From Paenibacillus roseus (lineage in GTDB: Bacteria > Bacillota > Bacilli > Paenibacillales > Paenibacillaceae), in the NCBI RefSeq assembly GCF_016424485.1, contig NZ_JAELUP010000065.1, forward strand, positions 271,227 to 335,226: DNA of 64,000 bases, given 5' to 3'. How positions within the stretch are numbered: position 1 is the first letter of the stretch; each line of letters starts with the position of its first letter. This document shows, one piece after another, positions 1 to 9,061 of the stretch. A program made the position numbers and the translations under genes. The notes under the pieces are model-generated. The model saw nothing but the letters and a program-made list of their open reading frames with translations, made no database searches and was not told the DNA's origin.

Positions 1-131
1 TGATCGCCGCGCTGATTATGAGTCATATCCCGGCCCTGTTCTATACCTTTGCCGCAGTATCCATTGCCGCAGGACTAACCGCGCTCCTGGCAATCAAGCC
101 GGCAGATTCCGATAATAAGTCCGCTAAGTGA
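1..131 (+). CDS. C-terminal end of a membrane transporter, probably MFS (partial)
   Basis: The window opens inside a plus-strand frame that ends at the TGA at 129-131. The visible 42 residues form one hydrophobic segment rich in Ala, Leu and Ile, followed by a short charged tail ending in DNKSAK. This is how the last transmembrane helix and cytoplasmic tail of a major facilitator transporter usually look, but the diagnostic motifs lie outside the window. MFS membership is inferred from hydrophobicity only. A 95-base gap separates it from the ABC ATPase gene. Confidence 0.45.
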   Translation, partial: IAALIMSHIPALFYTFAAVSIAAGLTALLAIKPADSDNKSAK

Positions 132-226
132 AGCCTTTCAAGCCATCTCTAACAAAAAAAGATTGACAGTTTCCGAAGGCGATGATAGTATTTTCCTTCC
201 CAATACAAATGTGGAGGATTTTTAAT

Positions 227-1207
227 TTGATTACAGTCCGTGGTTTGCACAAGACCTTCCGTGTTGCCAAACGCTCAACAGGGCTTGGACAAGCGGTCAA
301 GGCATTGTTTCATCGGGAATACAAGGCTATTGAAGCGCTCAAGGACATCTCCTTTTCTATTGAACCAGGAGAAATTGTCGGATACATCGGACCGAACGGA
401 GCTGGAAAATCAACAACAATTAAAGTCATGAGCGGCATCCTCGTACCGGATAGCGGCATATGCAGCATCATGGGGTATACACCATGGGAGCAGCGCGTCT
501 CCTATGTGAAGCACATCGGCGTTGTATTCGGACAGCGGTCACAGCTGTGGTGGGATGTCCCCGTTATCGATTCGTTCGAATTGCTGCGCGATATTTACAA
601 GGTGCCAGAGACAGAATATCAGAGCAACTTAAGCTTGCTGACAGAGACGCTAGATCTGCAGGAACTGCTCGGCATACCAGTGCGTCAGCTCAGTCTCGGT
701 CAGCGGATGCGCTGTGAAATCGCCGCCTCTCTGCTTCACAGCCCAAGCGTGCTCTTTCTCGATGAGCCAACGATTGGGCTGGATGCCATGTCCAAAATCG
801 CTGTCCGGCGCTTTATTCAAACGATTAATGCAGAGAGAGGGGTTACTGTCATCCTGACCACTCATGATATGAGCGACATCGAAGCTCTTGCCTCGCGAAT
901 TATTCTGATCGGCAAAGGACGGCTTTTGCATGACGGAAGTCTGCAAGGACTGCGCAGCCAATTTAGCACGCGAAAAGTAATTACGGCTGATTATCGCACT
1001 TGCCATCGCCCACTTGCAATTCCCGGCGCTGCGATACTGTCCTGGTCGCCGGAACGGGCACAGTTCTCCATTAATACAGGTGAAATCGTTGTCTCTGAGG
1101 TACTCGCCGCACTCTCCAGCCAGGTCGAACTGCTGGATGTCACAATCGATGGGCAACCGATCGAAGATCTGATTATCCAGTTGTATAAAGAGCACCAGTT
1201 ATCATGA
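227..1207 (+). CDS. ABC-2 type exporter, ATP-binding protein
   Basis: This 326-residue nucleotide-binding subunit energises export by the two membrane proteins encoded just downstream. Visible motifs are Walker A GPNGAGKST near residue 55, signature LSLGQRMR near 155, Walker B LFLDEPTIGLD near 175, and a switch TTHD near 216. A C-terminal extension of about 90 residues is typical of COG4586-type ATPases. I chose the TTG start at 227 because GGAGG at 213-217 sits nine bases upstream; an ATG at 182 has no ribosome-binding site. Its stop overlaps the permease start as ATGA, indicating translational coupling. The substrate is unknown; related three-gene sets have been called viologen or drug exporters. 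Confidence 0.9.
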   Translation: MITVRGLHKTFRVAKRSTGLGQAVKALFHREYKAIEALKDISFSIEPGEIVGYIGPNGAGKSTTIKVMSGILVPDSGICSIMGYTPWEQRVSYVKHIGVVFGQRSQLWWDVPVIDSFELLRDIYKVPETEYQSNLSLLTETLDLQELLGIPVRQLSLGQRMRCEIAASLLHSPSVLFLDEPTIGLDAMSKIAVRRFIQTINAERGVTVILTTHDMSDIEALASRIILIGKGRLLHDGSLQGLRSQFSTRKVITADYRTCHRPLAIPGAAILSWSPERAQFSINTGEIVVSEVLAALSSQVELLDVTIDGQPIEDLIIQLYKEHQLS

Positions 1208-2007
1208 GGATGTATTGGTCTGTCTTCAAGCTCCGCCTGTACAACGGACTGCAATACCGCTCCGCTGCACTGGCCGGTATCGTCACGCAATTTTTCTGGG
1301 GATTTATTGCGATCATGGTGTTTGAAGCCTTCTACAGCCAGGCGCTGTCGCAGCCTCCCATGTCCTTGCCCGAACTTATCTCTTACATATGGCTGAAGCA
1401 AGCCTTTCTGATATTGGTCATTCTCTGGCTTCGTGATAGTGAACTGTCAGACTTGATTACCAGTGGCAATATTGCCTATGATCTGTGCAGGCCCAGCGGC
1501 ATCTACAACTTCTGGTACGCCAAGCTGCTGGCTCAACGGCTATCCGGTGCAGCGCTCCGCTGCTCGCCGATTCTGATCATTTCTTTTTTCCTGCCGCATC
1601 CTTATCGTCTTATGTCGCCGCCTGACAGCTTCGCATTTTGGTTGTTCATCATCTCGCTCCTGCTTGGCTTGCTGCTCGTTACCGCCATTTCCATGTTAAT
1701 CTACATCTCCGTGTTTGCTACATTGTCCCCATCCGGGTCGTTTCTGATGTTTGCTGTTCTCGGAGAATTTCTGTCCGGAATGATTGTTCCGATCCCGCTT
1801 TTGCCGCAATGGCTGCAACAAATACTTTACGCGCTACCCTTCCACTTCACGGCTGACTTCCCGTTTCGCGTCTATTCGGGACACATCCCCGCTTCTGAGG
1901 CACTGGTCGGTATCGGAATACAGATGATCTGGCTGGCCGTTCTTTTTGTCGTGGGCAAGTGGCTAATGAGCAGAGCGCTCCGGAATATTGTTGTACAAGG
2001 AGGGTAG
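1204..2007 (+). CDS. ABC-2 type exporter, membrane subunit 1
   Basis: A 267-residue integral membrane protein with about six hydrophobic segments and no ATP-binding motif. Its first residues (MRMYWSVFKLRLYNGLQYR) and position after a COG4586-type ATPase match the COG4587 permease family of ABC-2 exporters. The ATG at 1204 overlaps the ATPase stop by four bases. It should pair with the second permease at 2015 to make a heteromeric channel in the cytoplasmic membrane. The transported compound cannot be read from the sequence. Confidence 0.85.
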   Translation: MRMYWSVFKLRLYNGLQYRSAALAGIVTQFFWGFIAIMVFEAFYSQALSQPPMSLPELISYIWLKQAFLILVILWLRDSELSDLITSGNIAYDLCRPSGIYNFWYAKLLAQRLSGAALRCSPILIISFFLPHPYRLMSPPDSFAFWLFIISLLLGLLLVTAISMLIYISVFATLSPSGSFLMFAVLGEFLSGMIVPIPLLPQWLQQILYALPFHFTADFPFRVYSGHIPASEALVGIGIQMIWLAVLFVVGKWLMSRALRNIVVQGG

Positions 2008-2014
2008 GTTGTCC

Positions 2015-2797
2015 ATGAGACTCTATTGGAAATATGTATGGATTTTGTTCAAATCCCAGATGCAATACCGGGCTTCATTTTGGCTGCTTACGCTAGGGCA
2101 GTGTTTGACCCCGCTTGCAGTGTTTGCCGGGTTATATTTTTTATTTGAACGGTTCGGACAAATCAGAGGCTGGAGTTTTCCTGAAGTCGCAGTCTGTTTT
2201 GCAGTTATCCATACTGCTTTTGCAATCACGGAATGTTTCGCGCGAGGGTTTGACCTGTTCTCCACTATGGTTGGACAAGGCGAATTTGACCGCGTGCTTG
2301 TCCGTCCGCGCGGCACTATTCTCCAGGTGCTCGGCTCCAAATTTGAATTCGCCAGGGCTGGGCGGCTGCTTCAGAGCCTGTTAGTATTGTTTTTCGCCCT
2401 GAGCAGCCTGACTATAGAATGGACACCTCTAAAAACAGTAACACTGATCCTGATGATCAGCTGCGGTGTGTTTATTTTTACAGGTATTTTCATACTGGCT
2501 GCGACGTTTTGCTTCTGGACCATACAAGGGCTCGAGGTCGTTCATATATTAACCGACGGCGGCAAAGAGATGGCCCAGTATCCGCTGAATATTTATCAGA
2601 AATGGGTCGCCCGCTTTTTCACCTTCGTCATCCCATTCGGGTGTATCAACTATCTGCCGTTGATGTACATTCTGGACAAAACGGAAGGCAACGGCATTCT
2701 GTATATGCTTGCCCCCACTGCGGGTATTATCTTTCTCCTCCCTTGCCTGCTGGTCTGGAACATCGGCGTCCGTCATTATCGGTCGACAGGCTCCTGA
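2015..2797 (+). CDS. ABC-2 type exporter, membrane subunit 2
   Basis: A 260-residue permease with about six membrane segments, similar in layout to its upstream partner and to COG3694 proteins, which accompany COG4586/COG4587 subunits. The ATG at 2015 is preceded by AAGGAGGG at 1997-2004. An upstream in-frame TTG at 1988 lies before that site and is unlikely to be used. A strong terminator follows eight bases after the stop, closing the ATPase-permease-permease operon. Confidence 0.85.
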   Translation: MRLYWKYVWILFKSQMQYRASFWLLTLGQCLTPLAVFAGLYFLFERFGQIRGWSFPEVAVCFAVIHTAFAITECFARGFDLFSTMVGQGEFDRVLVRPRGTILQVLGSKFEFARAGRLLQSLLVLFFALSSLTIEWTPLKTVTLILMISCGVFIFTGIFILAATFCFWTIQGLEVVHILTDGGKEMAQYPLNIYQKWVARFFTFVIPFGCINYLPLMYILDKTEGNGILYMLAPTAGIIFLLPCLLVWNIGVRHYRSTGS

Positions 2798-2804
2798 TCT
2801 AAAA

Positions 2805-2845
2805 AACGTCCGGCAGTGATTTGCCGGACGTTTGATTTATTTTTT
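2805..2845 (+). terminator. Rho-independent terminator of the ABC exporter operon
   Basis: An 11-bp perfect stem (AACGTCCGGCA at 2805-2815, complement at 2822-2832) with a six-base loop is followed by a T-rich stretch. Confidence 0.9.
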
Positions 2846-2888
2846 TAGCCAAAACCAAACTCAGTGCTTGACCTGGAGAGTGGAAACG

Positions 2889-2931
2889 CTGCGTGGCAGA
2901 ATATTCTTCCGATCGCTGTTAAAGCCCGATT
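2889..2931. repeat. Partial copy of the MITE-like repeat (family 2)
   Basis: This stretch shares the exact 17-mer at 2904-2920 with 54870-54886, the centre of the 139-bp palindromic element. It also shares CTGCGTG upstream and a CC(T/C)GATT block downstream, with a one-base gap. The outer arms of the element are absent, so it looks like a relic. It abuts the stop codon of the minus-strand gene at 2919. Confidence 0.5.
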
Positions 2932-3941
2932 CCTGTATTAATGGGGGGTTGCAGAGGGAATCGGGCTTTACAGTTTTCTATTATCTTCATGAGTAGATTT
3001 TTCTCTTGCTCAAACCACTGCCCTACTTCCAGTTGAAGAGCCTCAACGCGGTGATACTTCCCGTTTATAGCAATTTTTAAGTACTTATTTCTTAACATGA
3101 GCAGTTTCTTTTTTAGACACTCATATTCTGCATGAAATGTTGAAGGAAAAGTTCTGTCCAAATAGCCTTTTTGCTCCAACTGCTCAATTGCAAGCAACAT
3201 TACTTCTTTATGATCGCAAATAATCGGAAAAGCTACCCGGTCAAAATGCTCTCCATTGCCAAAACGCGTTAGCTCAAGCTGCAGACGATTCGCGATAGCA
3301 TCCAGGCCGAAAGAGAGACGGGAGTTAAAGTTATGAAATCCAAGTATGGTATTTTGCGAGGTGGCATAGTCTTCAATCATGGTGACGAGTCTTTCGTATT
3401 CTGGAGCATAGTCATCCTTGTATGAATATTTGAAAAGTCGATTCCCCTTAAACCAATAGTCATAGCCGGCATAATTCAGCCACCCGCTGCGAATTTCCTC
3501 AAAGGACGCCGTCATGAAAGAAAAATTATTAAAGTCAAAAAATTCGCCAATATGGAAGGTCTCCGTTTCCTCACAATAGCCATAAATAAATACGGGGTGC
3601 GGACGGGGAACATTTGTGTTCGCTGCTTGGATTTGGGAGGTCTCAAGCAAAAGAAAAAGATAATAGTCCTGATTAATGGCATGGATGATAAACTGTACGG
3701 GGTCCTTAAACAGATGGTCGACAAGCTCATGGTCCATGATTTGATAATGTAAAATCGGGCAGTTTAAAGGCGGTTCGAGCCCCAAAAAATCAATTCCGCC
3801 CGAATCAACAACCGAAAGCTGCAAATAGTTGTCGAGCAGCCATTTGATTCCTTGTTCATGTTGCATCACAACTGAAAGAACAGAAGCATGTGTCATGTAA
3901 GTGGTAATCGGGGGAAACATAACTTCCAGAACCTTTTTCAT
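2919..3941 (-). CDS. Uncharacterised protein, possibly BtrH-like fold
   Basis: A 340-residue soluble protein that I do not recognise with certainty. It has no signal peptide or membrane segment, is rich in aromatic residues, and has a helical Lys-rich C-terminal third. The ordering, with an N-terminal block followed by a YYLFLLLE strand and a FIYGYCEETETF block, is reminiscent of butirosin-biosynthesis BtrH-like proteins, some of which accompany peptide synthetase clusters; no such cluster is visible here. The ATG at 3941 follows GCGAGGG at six-base spacing. ATGs at 3947 and 4007 are less well placed. It stands alone on the minus strand. Confidence 0.55.
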   Translation of the reverse strand: MKKVLEVMFPPITTYMTHASVLSVVMQHEQGIKWLLDNYLQLSVVDSGGIDFLGLEPPLNCPILHYQIMDHELVDHLFKDPVQFIIHAINQDYYLFLLLETSQIQAANTNVPRPHPVFIYGYCEETETFHIGEFFDFNNFSFMTASFEEIRSGWLNYAGYDYWFKGNRLFKYSYKDDYAPEYERLVTMIEDYATSQNTILGFHNFNSRLSFGLDAIANRLQLELTRFGNGEHFDRVAFPIICDHKEVMLLAIEQLEQKGYLDRTFPSTFHAEYECLKKKLLMLRNKYLKIAINGKYHRVEALQLEVGQWFEQEKNLLMKIIENCKARFPLQPPINTGIGL

Positions 3942-4134
3942 AGGCATCCCTCGCTTCAGGATCGTCTCTTCGGGGCAATAGGTTTTGTATACTATCGTAG
4001 CAATCATGCGAAGGAATACCTATGGGAGAAAATTAAATTTTATAGGTTTAATTTGGCTCAAAATCCCTGTATTTAATAGGTTGAGCTTTTAATTAGCTAA
4101 TTTCTATCCTGCTCCAAGTTTTACAAATAAAAAA

Positions 4135-4194
4135 CTCCCTATTGAAGGCTGCTGCAAAAGTAGACTTTTGCAGTACCCTCCTAACGGGAGCCTT
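4135..4194 (-). terminator. Nested hairpin downstream of the ssuE-like gene
   Basis: Read on the minus strand, an outer stem AAGGCT/AGCCTT (4189-4194 with 4145-4150) encloses a strong inner hairpin, CTGCAAAAG with its complement (4152-4160 and 4165-4173). GGGAG followed by six Ts comes next. It lies just beyond the stop of the flavin reductase gene and probably ends the sulfur operon transcript. Confidence 0.6.
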
Positions 4195-4215
4195 GTTGCG
4201 TAGTATGAATAATGG

Positions 4216-4785
4216 CTAAATTGCGCTTGTTTGCTGATCGTGGGTTTTGCTTGTAACAAGACGCACGATTTCTTCAAATTCGTCCACCGATACATCCAGA
4301 CGGGTACGAAGCTCCTCGTTCAAAACAGCGACTCCATGTTCATCGCGAGTAATCTGGGCATCTACTGCAAATACGCCGGTCAGCAAATGTCTTGCTCCAA
4401 GGGAGGACAACACTGGCTTCAGTGCGTAGTCAATGCTCAGGAAATGGGCAATCGTGCCTCCGATAAACAGCGGCAGAACAGGCTTGCCCGTCAATCCCTT
4501 TTGCGGAAGCAGATCAAGCAATGTCTTTAGCAAACCAGTATAGGCTGCTTTGTAGACCGGACTTGCCACAATAACGGCATCGGCGGAGGAAATTTCCTGT
4601 ACGGCCTGTTGCACAGCCGGACTGTCAAAGCGGGCAAACAACAGATCCTCTGCCGGCAAATCGGTGGCATGAATGGCAGAAACCTCAAAACCCTTTTGCT
4701 CAAGAGCTTGTATGGCGTAATCTACGATACCGAACAATCTGGAATTTCTGGATGGACTTCCTGTAATGACAACAATCTTGGCCAT
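4216..4785 (-). CDS. ssuE: NADPH-dependent FMN reductase, SsuE-like
   Basis: A 189-residue flavodoxin-fold protein. The N-terminal GSPSRNSR loop (about residues 9-16) binds FMN phosphate, and ASPVYKAAYTGLLKTLLD (about 75-92) is the conserved flavin-contact block of the SsuE family. SsuE delivers reduced FMN to monooxygenases such as SsuD that release sulfite from alkanesulfonates. No monooxygenase gene is visible in the window, so the partner is unknown. It sits on the same strand as yezD and the sulfate transporter genes, which supports a role in sulfur acquisition. The reading frame is complete and of usual family length. Confidence 0.85.
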   Translation of the reverse strand: MAKIVVITGSPSRNSRLFGIVDYAIQALEQKGFEVSAIHATDLPAEDLLFARFDSPAVQQAVQEISSADAVIVASPVYKAAYTGLLKTLLDLLPQKGLTGKPVLPLFIGGTIAHFLSIDYALKPVLSSLGARHLLTGVFAVDAQITRDEHGVAVLNEELRTRLDVSVDEFEEIVRLVTSKTHDQQTSAI

Positions 4786-4840
4786 TATTGCTCACTCTCC
4801 TGTAAATAATCATTGTTGATGTGTATGTGGCTTCAAATGT

Positions 4841-5044
4841 CTATTTAACCGATTTAATAGGATTATCGCTACTACGCCGATTCTCCGCCGAAGCAGGAGG
4901 ATCAAACCGCTTGCGCTCTGTCCGGTCGATTTGTACAATTCTGCCGTCATGGACGGTAATCAATACCGAGCCATATTCAAGTCCATTTAATTGATCGGAT
5001 ATTCTGTCATTCCAAAATTGATCAATTTGCAAAGGCTTTGGCAT
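4841..5044 (-). CDS. yezD: YezD family small protein (DUF2292)
   Basis: A 67-residue soluble protein with the compact core YGSVLITVHDGRIVQIDRTE typical of YezD/DUF2292 proteins. The ATG is preceded by GAGGAGA. Family members are commonly found beside sulfate assimilation and cysteine genes in Bacillales, and here it lies between an ssuE-like gene and the sulfate transporter. Its biochemical role is unknown. The tail is charged and probably disordered. Confidence 0.8.
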   Translation of the reverse strand: MPKPLQIDQFWNDRISDQLNGLEYGSVLITVHDGRIVQIDRTERKRFDPPASAENRRSSDNPIKSVK

Positions 5045-5146
5045 GATAATCTCTCCTCTTTTCTTTAAATATAATAAAGCGCGGTGTGAGCAAGAAAAGC
5101 GGTGAAGCTAATCAGGATAATGCAGCTGCTGCGCTGCTCACACGCT

Positions 5147-5971
5147 CTAAATCACCCAACCATTCCAATCTCTTTTCTTTCTCTCCAATTCCAACAGCCA
5201 ATTGACTGTGCTGTTCAGCAATACAGTCAAGCTGGCCTGTGAGGAGAAAGTATGATCTCCTTGCAAAATAACCTCTTTGTCGCATTGCCCATCATAGCGG
5301 GTCCAAAACAGCTTCTGATATAAAAACGTGTAATCAACCGGAATTACATCGTCAGAAGTACCGTGAACGAGCAGCACATCGCCATTGAAATCTTTCAGAT
5401 CACGCAACGGTTGGTATTTGGTCAGGGATTCAAAGAATACCGGACGCAGATTATAGCCGAGATAATCTGCCTCCCCCTGAGTCATTGCCTTATCATGTAC
5501 ATCTCGACCCGTAATTTTCACAATATCGGTGTACGGATGCGCAACCGGCGCCCACAATAGCAGCGTCTTGACGCGTTTGTCATTCACTGCTGTCAACAAC
5601 GCTGACGCTCCGCCAAGGCTATGACCGAGCAGGATGACGCGTTCAGGGTCTACACAGTCCATATCCAAAGCGTAATCCAGAACATAGCGGGTCTGCTCAA
5701 TAAATGAATCAAGCCCTGTCTCCCCGTATTCCCCGTCGCTCTCGCCGCATCCGGCATAATCAAACCGCAATACCATAAACCCGTGCTTGCTGAACTCGCG
5801 GGCCGCTTTAACGAATAGCCGGTCCGTTCCAATTCTGCTGCCTACAAAACCGTGGCATATCACAATAATGGGATAACGTTCTCTGTTATGACTATTATCA
5901 GTTGCCTCCGGATAGTGCAGCGTTGCTGCCAGATTCCATTGTCCACTCTTAATTGTAATTGTTCTCTCCAT
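5147..5971 (-). CDS. Alpha/beta hydrolase (serine esterase type)
   Basis: A 274-residue cytoplasmic alpha/beta hydrolase. The nucleophile elbow GHSLGG is near residue 117, the probable acid lies in HGTSDDVIP near 214, and the catalytic His in GDHTF near 240. The oxyanion block HGFVGSR near 40 is also present, so the triad looks complete. The sequence resembles feruloyl/cinnamoyl esterase-like hydrolases, but the substrate cannot be assigned. It follows cysW after about 95 bases on the same strand, in the place where the transporter ATPase gene cysA is often found. That suggests a role connected with sulfur compounds, which remains an inference. Confidence 0.8.
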   Translation of the reverse strand: MERTITIKSGQWNLAATLHYPEATDNSHNRERYPIIVICHGFVGSRIGTDRLFVKAAREFSKHGFMVLRFDYAGCGESDGEYGETGLDSFIEQTRYVLDYALDMDCVDPERVILLGHSLGGASALLTAVNDKRVKTLLLWAPVAHPYTDIVKITGRDVHDKAMTQGEADYLGYNLRPVFFESLTKYQPLRDLKDFNGDVLLVHGTSDDVIPVDYTFLYQKLFWTRYDGQCDKEVILQGDHTFSSQASLTVLLNSTVNWLLELERKKRDWNGWVI

Positions 5972-6066
5972 TCAGCAACGCCGCCTCCTGTTAGAAATGT
6001 TGTAAACATATAATTTCGTAGTCGTTAAATTTATAATAACACTTTTCCTACCGAATTACTATGTTT

Positions 6067-6927
6067 TTATTTTTCTGATTTCCATTCAATTACCGCCTTC
6101 GCTACCAGCGTAAGAACAGCCAGCAGCAGCAATAAAGATGCTACTGCAAACGAAGCGGCAAACTGATACTCATTATACAAAATTTCCACGTGAAGCGGAA
6201 GAGTGTTCGTCTGACCTCTTATATGACCGGAAACAACGGATACGGCGCCAAATTCGCCCATTGCGCGGGCATTACATAGAATAATGCCGTACAATAAGCC
6301 CCATTTGATGTTCGGCAGCGTAATCCGCCAGAATATTTGCCACCCCCTGGCTCCGAGACTGGCTGCAGCCTCTTCTTCCTGGGTTCCCTGCGCCTGCATC
6401 AGCGGAATAATCTCCCGTGCTACGAATGGGAACGTTACGAAAATCGTTGCCAATACAATACCCGGAAGCGCGAAAATAATCTGAATACCTTGCTGATCCA
6501 GCCATGGCCCTAAGAAACCTTGGGCGCCAAACAGCAGCACGAAAATCAGACCGGCAATAACCGGGGAGATGGCAAACGGCAAATCAATCAAAGTGATTAA
6601 AATATTTTTGCCGCGAAACTGGAATTTGGCGATCGCCCAGGCAGCCGCAACGCCAAACAAAGTATTCAGCGGAACTGCAACCACTGCCGTGAGCAATGTC
6701 AGCCTGAGGGCCGATAATGCGTATGGCTCGGTAATCGAAGCCACATACACATCAACACCCTTTTTGAAAGCTTCGATAAAGATGGTAACTAACGGCAATA
6801 CGACAACCAATGTTAAAAACAACAACGCAATTGCAATCAGTATTATGCGCATCGGCCCGGATTCATTAATATGCTGCGGTCGCTGCGCTGCTTTGTGATC
6901 CAAATGAGCGGTAACTGTTCCTGCCAT
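6067..6927 (-). CDS. cysW: Sulfate ABC transporter permease CysW
   Basis: A 286-residue inner-membrane permease with about six helices. The binding-protein-dependent transport loop appears as EEEAAASLGARGWQIFWRI near residue 183, followed by RAMGEFGAVSVVSGHI, both typical of CysW. It forms the sulfate/thiosulfate channel with CysT. I prefer the ATG at 6927, preceded by AGGGGG, over an upstream start at 6981 that would overlap cysT. Only ten bases separate the cysT stop from this start. No ATPase gene follows. Confidence 0.93.
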   Translation of the reverse strand: MAGTVTAHLDHKAAQRPQHINESGPMRIILIAIALLFLTLVVVLPLVTIFIEAFKKGVDVYVASITEPYALSALRLTLLTAVVAVPLNTLFGVAAAWAIAKFQFRGKNILITLIDLPFAISPVIAGLIFVLLFGAQGFLGPWLDQQGIQIIFALPGIVLATIFVTFPFVAREIIPLMQAQGTQEEEAAASLGARGWQIFWRITLPNIKWGLLYGIILCNARAMGEFGAVSVVSGHIRGQTNTLPLHVEILYNEYQFAASFAVASLLLLLAVLTLVAKAVIEWKSEK

Positions 6928-6937
6928 TTTCTGCCCC

Positions 6938-7783
6938 CTATCCTGCGATAGCGCGGCGGCCGGACCACCACTGCAGTACATTAATAATTAACAGCATAAC
7001 AAAGGCAATGACCAGCATGACGAGCGCAATCGCTGTTGCTCCCATATAGTCAAACTGCTCCAGCTTGGTCATAATTAATAGCGGTGCGATCTCCGTCTTG
7101 AGCGGCATATTGCCAGAGATAAAGACGACCGAACCGAATTCACCAAGCCCTCTGGCAAACGCCATTGCAAATCCAGTGAGCAACGGCGGAATCAGTTCCG
7201 GCAAAATGACTTTGATGAACGTCCGCAACCGATAAGCGCCGAGCATGACCGCCGCTTCTTCCGTATCCTTCTCCAAATCCTGAAGCACAGGCTGGACAGT
7301 CCGAACTACGAAAGGCAGCCCGATAAAGACCAGTGCGATGGTAATCCCAAGCGGTGTGAACGCAACCTTGATGCCGAGCGGCTGCAGAAGACTTCCAATC
7401 CATCCGTTCGGGGCATAGATTGCCGTCAGAGCGATGCCTGCTACTGCAGTGGGCAAGGCAAACGGCAAATCTACCAGGCTATCGATGAGCTTTTTCCCCG
7501 GGAAGTTGTATCTGACAAGCACCCAGGCGACCAGCAGCCCGAACACGACATTGATTAGCGCTGCAGCGAAAGCTGTCAGAAAACTGATCCTATAGGAGGC
7601 GAGCACCCGAGGATTGGTGATCGTCTCCCAGAACTGCACCATCGTCATGCCTGATGTCTTGATAAATACTGCAGACAACGGAATAATGACGATAAGGCAT
7701 AAGTAAAAAATCGTAAAACCCATAGAAATCCCGAAACCCGGCAAGACGCTTTTGGCTTTGGCTTTTGGTTTGGAACCTTTCAT
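6938..7783 (-). CDS. cysT: Sulfate ABC transporter permease CysT (CysU)
   Basis: A 281-residue permease with about six membrane segments. The EAA-type loop is [21 protein letters not shown] near residue 190, and [18 protein letters not shown] is the conserved CysT block. It pairs with CysW next to it. It starts at an ATG preceded by a G-rich site and lies 35 bases after the substrate-binding protein gene, so sbp-cysT-cysW form one operon read toward lower coordinates. Confidence 0.93.
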   Translation of the reverse strand: MKGSKPKAKAKSVLPGFGISMGFTIFYLCLIVIIPLSAVFIKTSGMTMVQFWETITNPRVLASYRISFLTAFAAALINVVFGLLVAWVLVRYNFPGKKLIDSLVDLPFALPTAVAGIALTAIYAPNGWIGSLLQPLGIKVAFTPLGITIALVFIGLPFVVRTVQPVLQDLEKDTEEAAVMLGAYRLRTFIKVILPELIPPLLTGFAMAFARGLGEFGSVVFISGNMPLKTEIAPLLIMTKLEQFDYMGATAIALVMLVIAFVMLLIINVLQWWSGRRAIAG

Positions 7784-7818
7784 GTGAAGTGAGTCCCCCC
7801 TATGTACGAGCCGCCATG

Positions 7819-8919
7819 CTAGGAGCCCGGAGTGTAAATTTGGTCAAATGTACCGCCATCATTGAAGTGCTTCTCCTGAGCAGCCTTCCAGCCTTGGAAA
7901 TCCTTATCGATCTGGAGCAGTTCTACTTCCTTGAACTGACTCTTGTATTTCTCCGCTGCAGCAGGCAAAATCGGACGATAGAAATGTTTCCCCGCAATGT
8001 CCTGCCCTTCCTCACTGTATAAATATTGGAGATAAGCTTCCGCAACTTCTCTAGTTTCTCGACCATCCACAACTTTATCAACGATAGCTACCGGAGGCTC
8101 TGCAAGAATGCTGATCGAAGGCGTTACAATTTCAAATTCGCCTTCTCCGAATTCCTTGAGCGAGAGCAGTGCTTCATTCTCCCAGGCTAGCAGAACATCC
8201 CCAAGCTTCCGTTCGACAAAAGTCGTCGTTGAACCGCGGGCTCCCGAATCCAGAACCGGAACGTGCTTGAACAGTTCCTTCACAAATTCCTTGGCCTTCT
8301 CTTCATCATTATTGTTATGTTTCAGCGCATAACCCCAGGCAGCCAGATAGTTCCAGCGCGCTCCCCCAGAGGTTTTCGGATTCGGTGTAATTACCTCTAC
8401 GCCATCCTTGATCAGATCATTCCAGTCAAGGATGTTCTTCGGGTTGCCCTTGCGCACAAGGAATACAATCGTGGACGTATAAGGCGAGCTGTTATGTTCA
8501 AATTGTTTCTGCCATTCGCTATCTAGAAGTCCCGGTCCAACCAGAGCGTCGATATCGTAGCCGAGCGCCAATGTAACGACATCGGCCTTCAGGCCATCAA
8601 TAACTGAACGTGCCTGCTTGCCGGAGCCGCCGTGCGACTGCTCAATCGTGACATCCTGCCCGGTCTCGGCCTTCCAGTGGGCAGCAAAAGCCTTGTTGTA
8701 TTCATCATAAAGTTCACGTGTAGGATCGTAAGAGACGTTGAGCAATTTAACTGGCTTCTTGGCCTCATTCTGTGGAGTTGCCTTCTCTTGTTGCGGGGTG
8801 CCTTCGGATGTACCGGTTGTGCCTCCTCCACCGTTGCCTGAACCGCAGCCCGTAAGAGCTAGTGTAAGAGCTAAGGCAACTGTGAGAATACGGGATGAAA
8901 ACATAAGCGTTTGTTTCAT
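7819..8919 (-). CDS. sbp: Sulfate-binding lipoprotein Sbp
   Basis: A 366-residue substrate-binding protein. The signal sequence ends in lipobox LTGC at about residues 21-24, so the mature protein is anchored by a lipid-modified Cys outside the membrane. Family blocks such as [36 protein letters not shown] and [18 protein letters not shown] define the sulfate/thiosulfate-binding SBP family; the Ser/Gly-rich loops contact the oxyanion. The ATG follows GGAGGGGG by a few bases. It is the first gene of the sulfate operon and has a foldable leader and a strong promoter upstream. Confidence 0.93.
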   Translation of the reverse strand: MKQTLMFSSRILTVALALTLALTGCGSGNGGGGTTGTSEGTPQQEKATPQNEAKKPVKLLNVSYDPTRELYDEYNKAFAAHWKAETGQDVTIEQSHGGSGKQARSVIDGLKADVVTLALGYDIDALVGPGLLDSEWQKQFEHNSSPYTSTIVFLVRKGNPKNILDWNDLIKDGVEVITPNPKTSGGARWNYLAAWGYALKHNNNDEEKAKEFVKELFKHVPVLDSGARGSTTTFVERKLGDVLLAWENEALLSLKEFGEGEFEIVTPSISILAEPPVAIVDKVVDGRETREVAEAYLQYLYSEEGQDIAGKHFYRPILPAAAEKYKSQFKEVELLQIDKDFQGWKAAQEKHFNDGGTFDQIYTPGS

Positions 8920-8942
8920 TTAATAATCCCCCTCCATATTTG

Positions 8943-9024
8943 AACCAACGCACAGGCTCGTCCAGATTTACTCCAGTTGTTCTGGGCGTAAACTTCCTGT
9001 CAATCCCTACCTTTTTAGTTGGTT
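8943..9024 (-). promoter_or_regulatory. Structured 5' leader of the sulfate transport operon
   Basis: On the minus strand, the about 105-nt leader between the predicted transcription start and sbp can form three stacked helices. P1 is AACCAAC (9018-9024) with GTTGGTT (8943-8949). P2 is ACAGG (8996-9000) with CCTGT (8952-8956). P3 is TTTAC-gc-CCAG (8982-8992) with CTGG-a-GTAAA (8967-8976). A competing helix is possible because CCAGA at 8981-8985 can pair with TCTGG at 8962-8966 instead. The ribosome-binding site lies a few bases beyond P1. It does not match the SAM-I, T-box or other leaders I know. A regulatory RNA is inferred from foldability and position. Confidence 0.5.
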
Positions 9025-9032
9025 ATGGATGG

Positions 9033-9061
9033 ATAATATCAGGAGATGGGTCTAGTGTCAA
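9033..9061 (-). promoter_or_regulatory. Sigma-A promoter of the sulfate operon
   Basis: The minus strand carries a perfect TTGACA (9056-9061), a 17-bp spacer and TATTAT (9033-9038). The predicted start near 9026 lies immediately before the foldable leader. Confidence 0.8.

Noticed and set aside
4152..4173. End of an insertion sequence
   Set aside because: The hairpin resembles an IS terminus but no transposase frame or second end is present, and its place just after a gene fits a terminator.
8943..9024. SAM-I riboswitch in the sbp leader
   Set aside because: The conserved SAM-I core sequences are not present, and the helix order differs.
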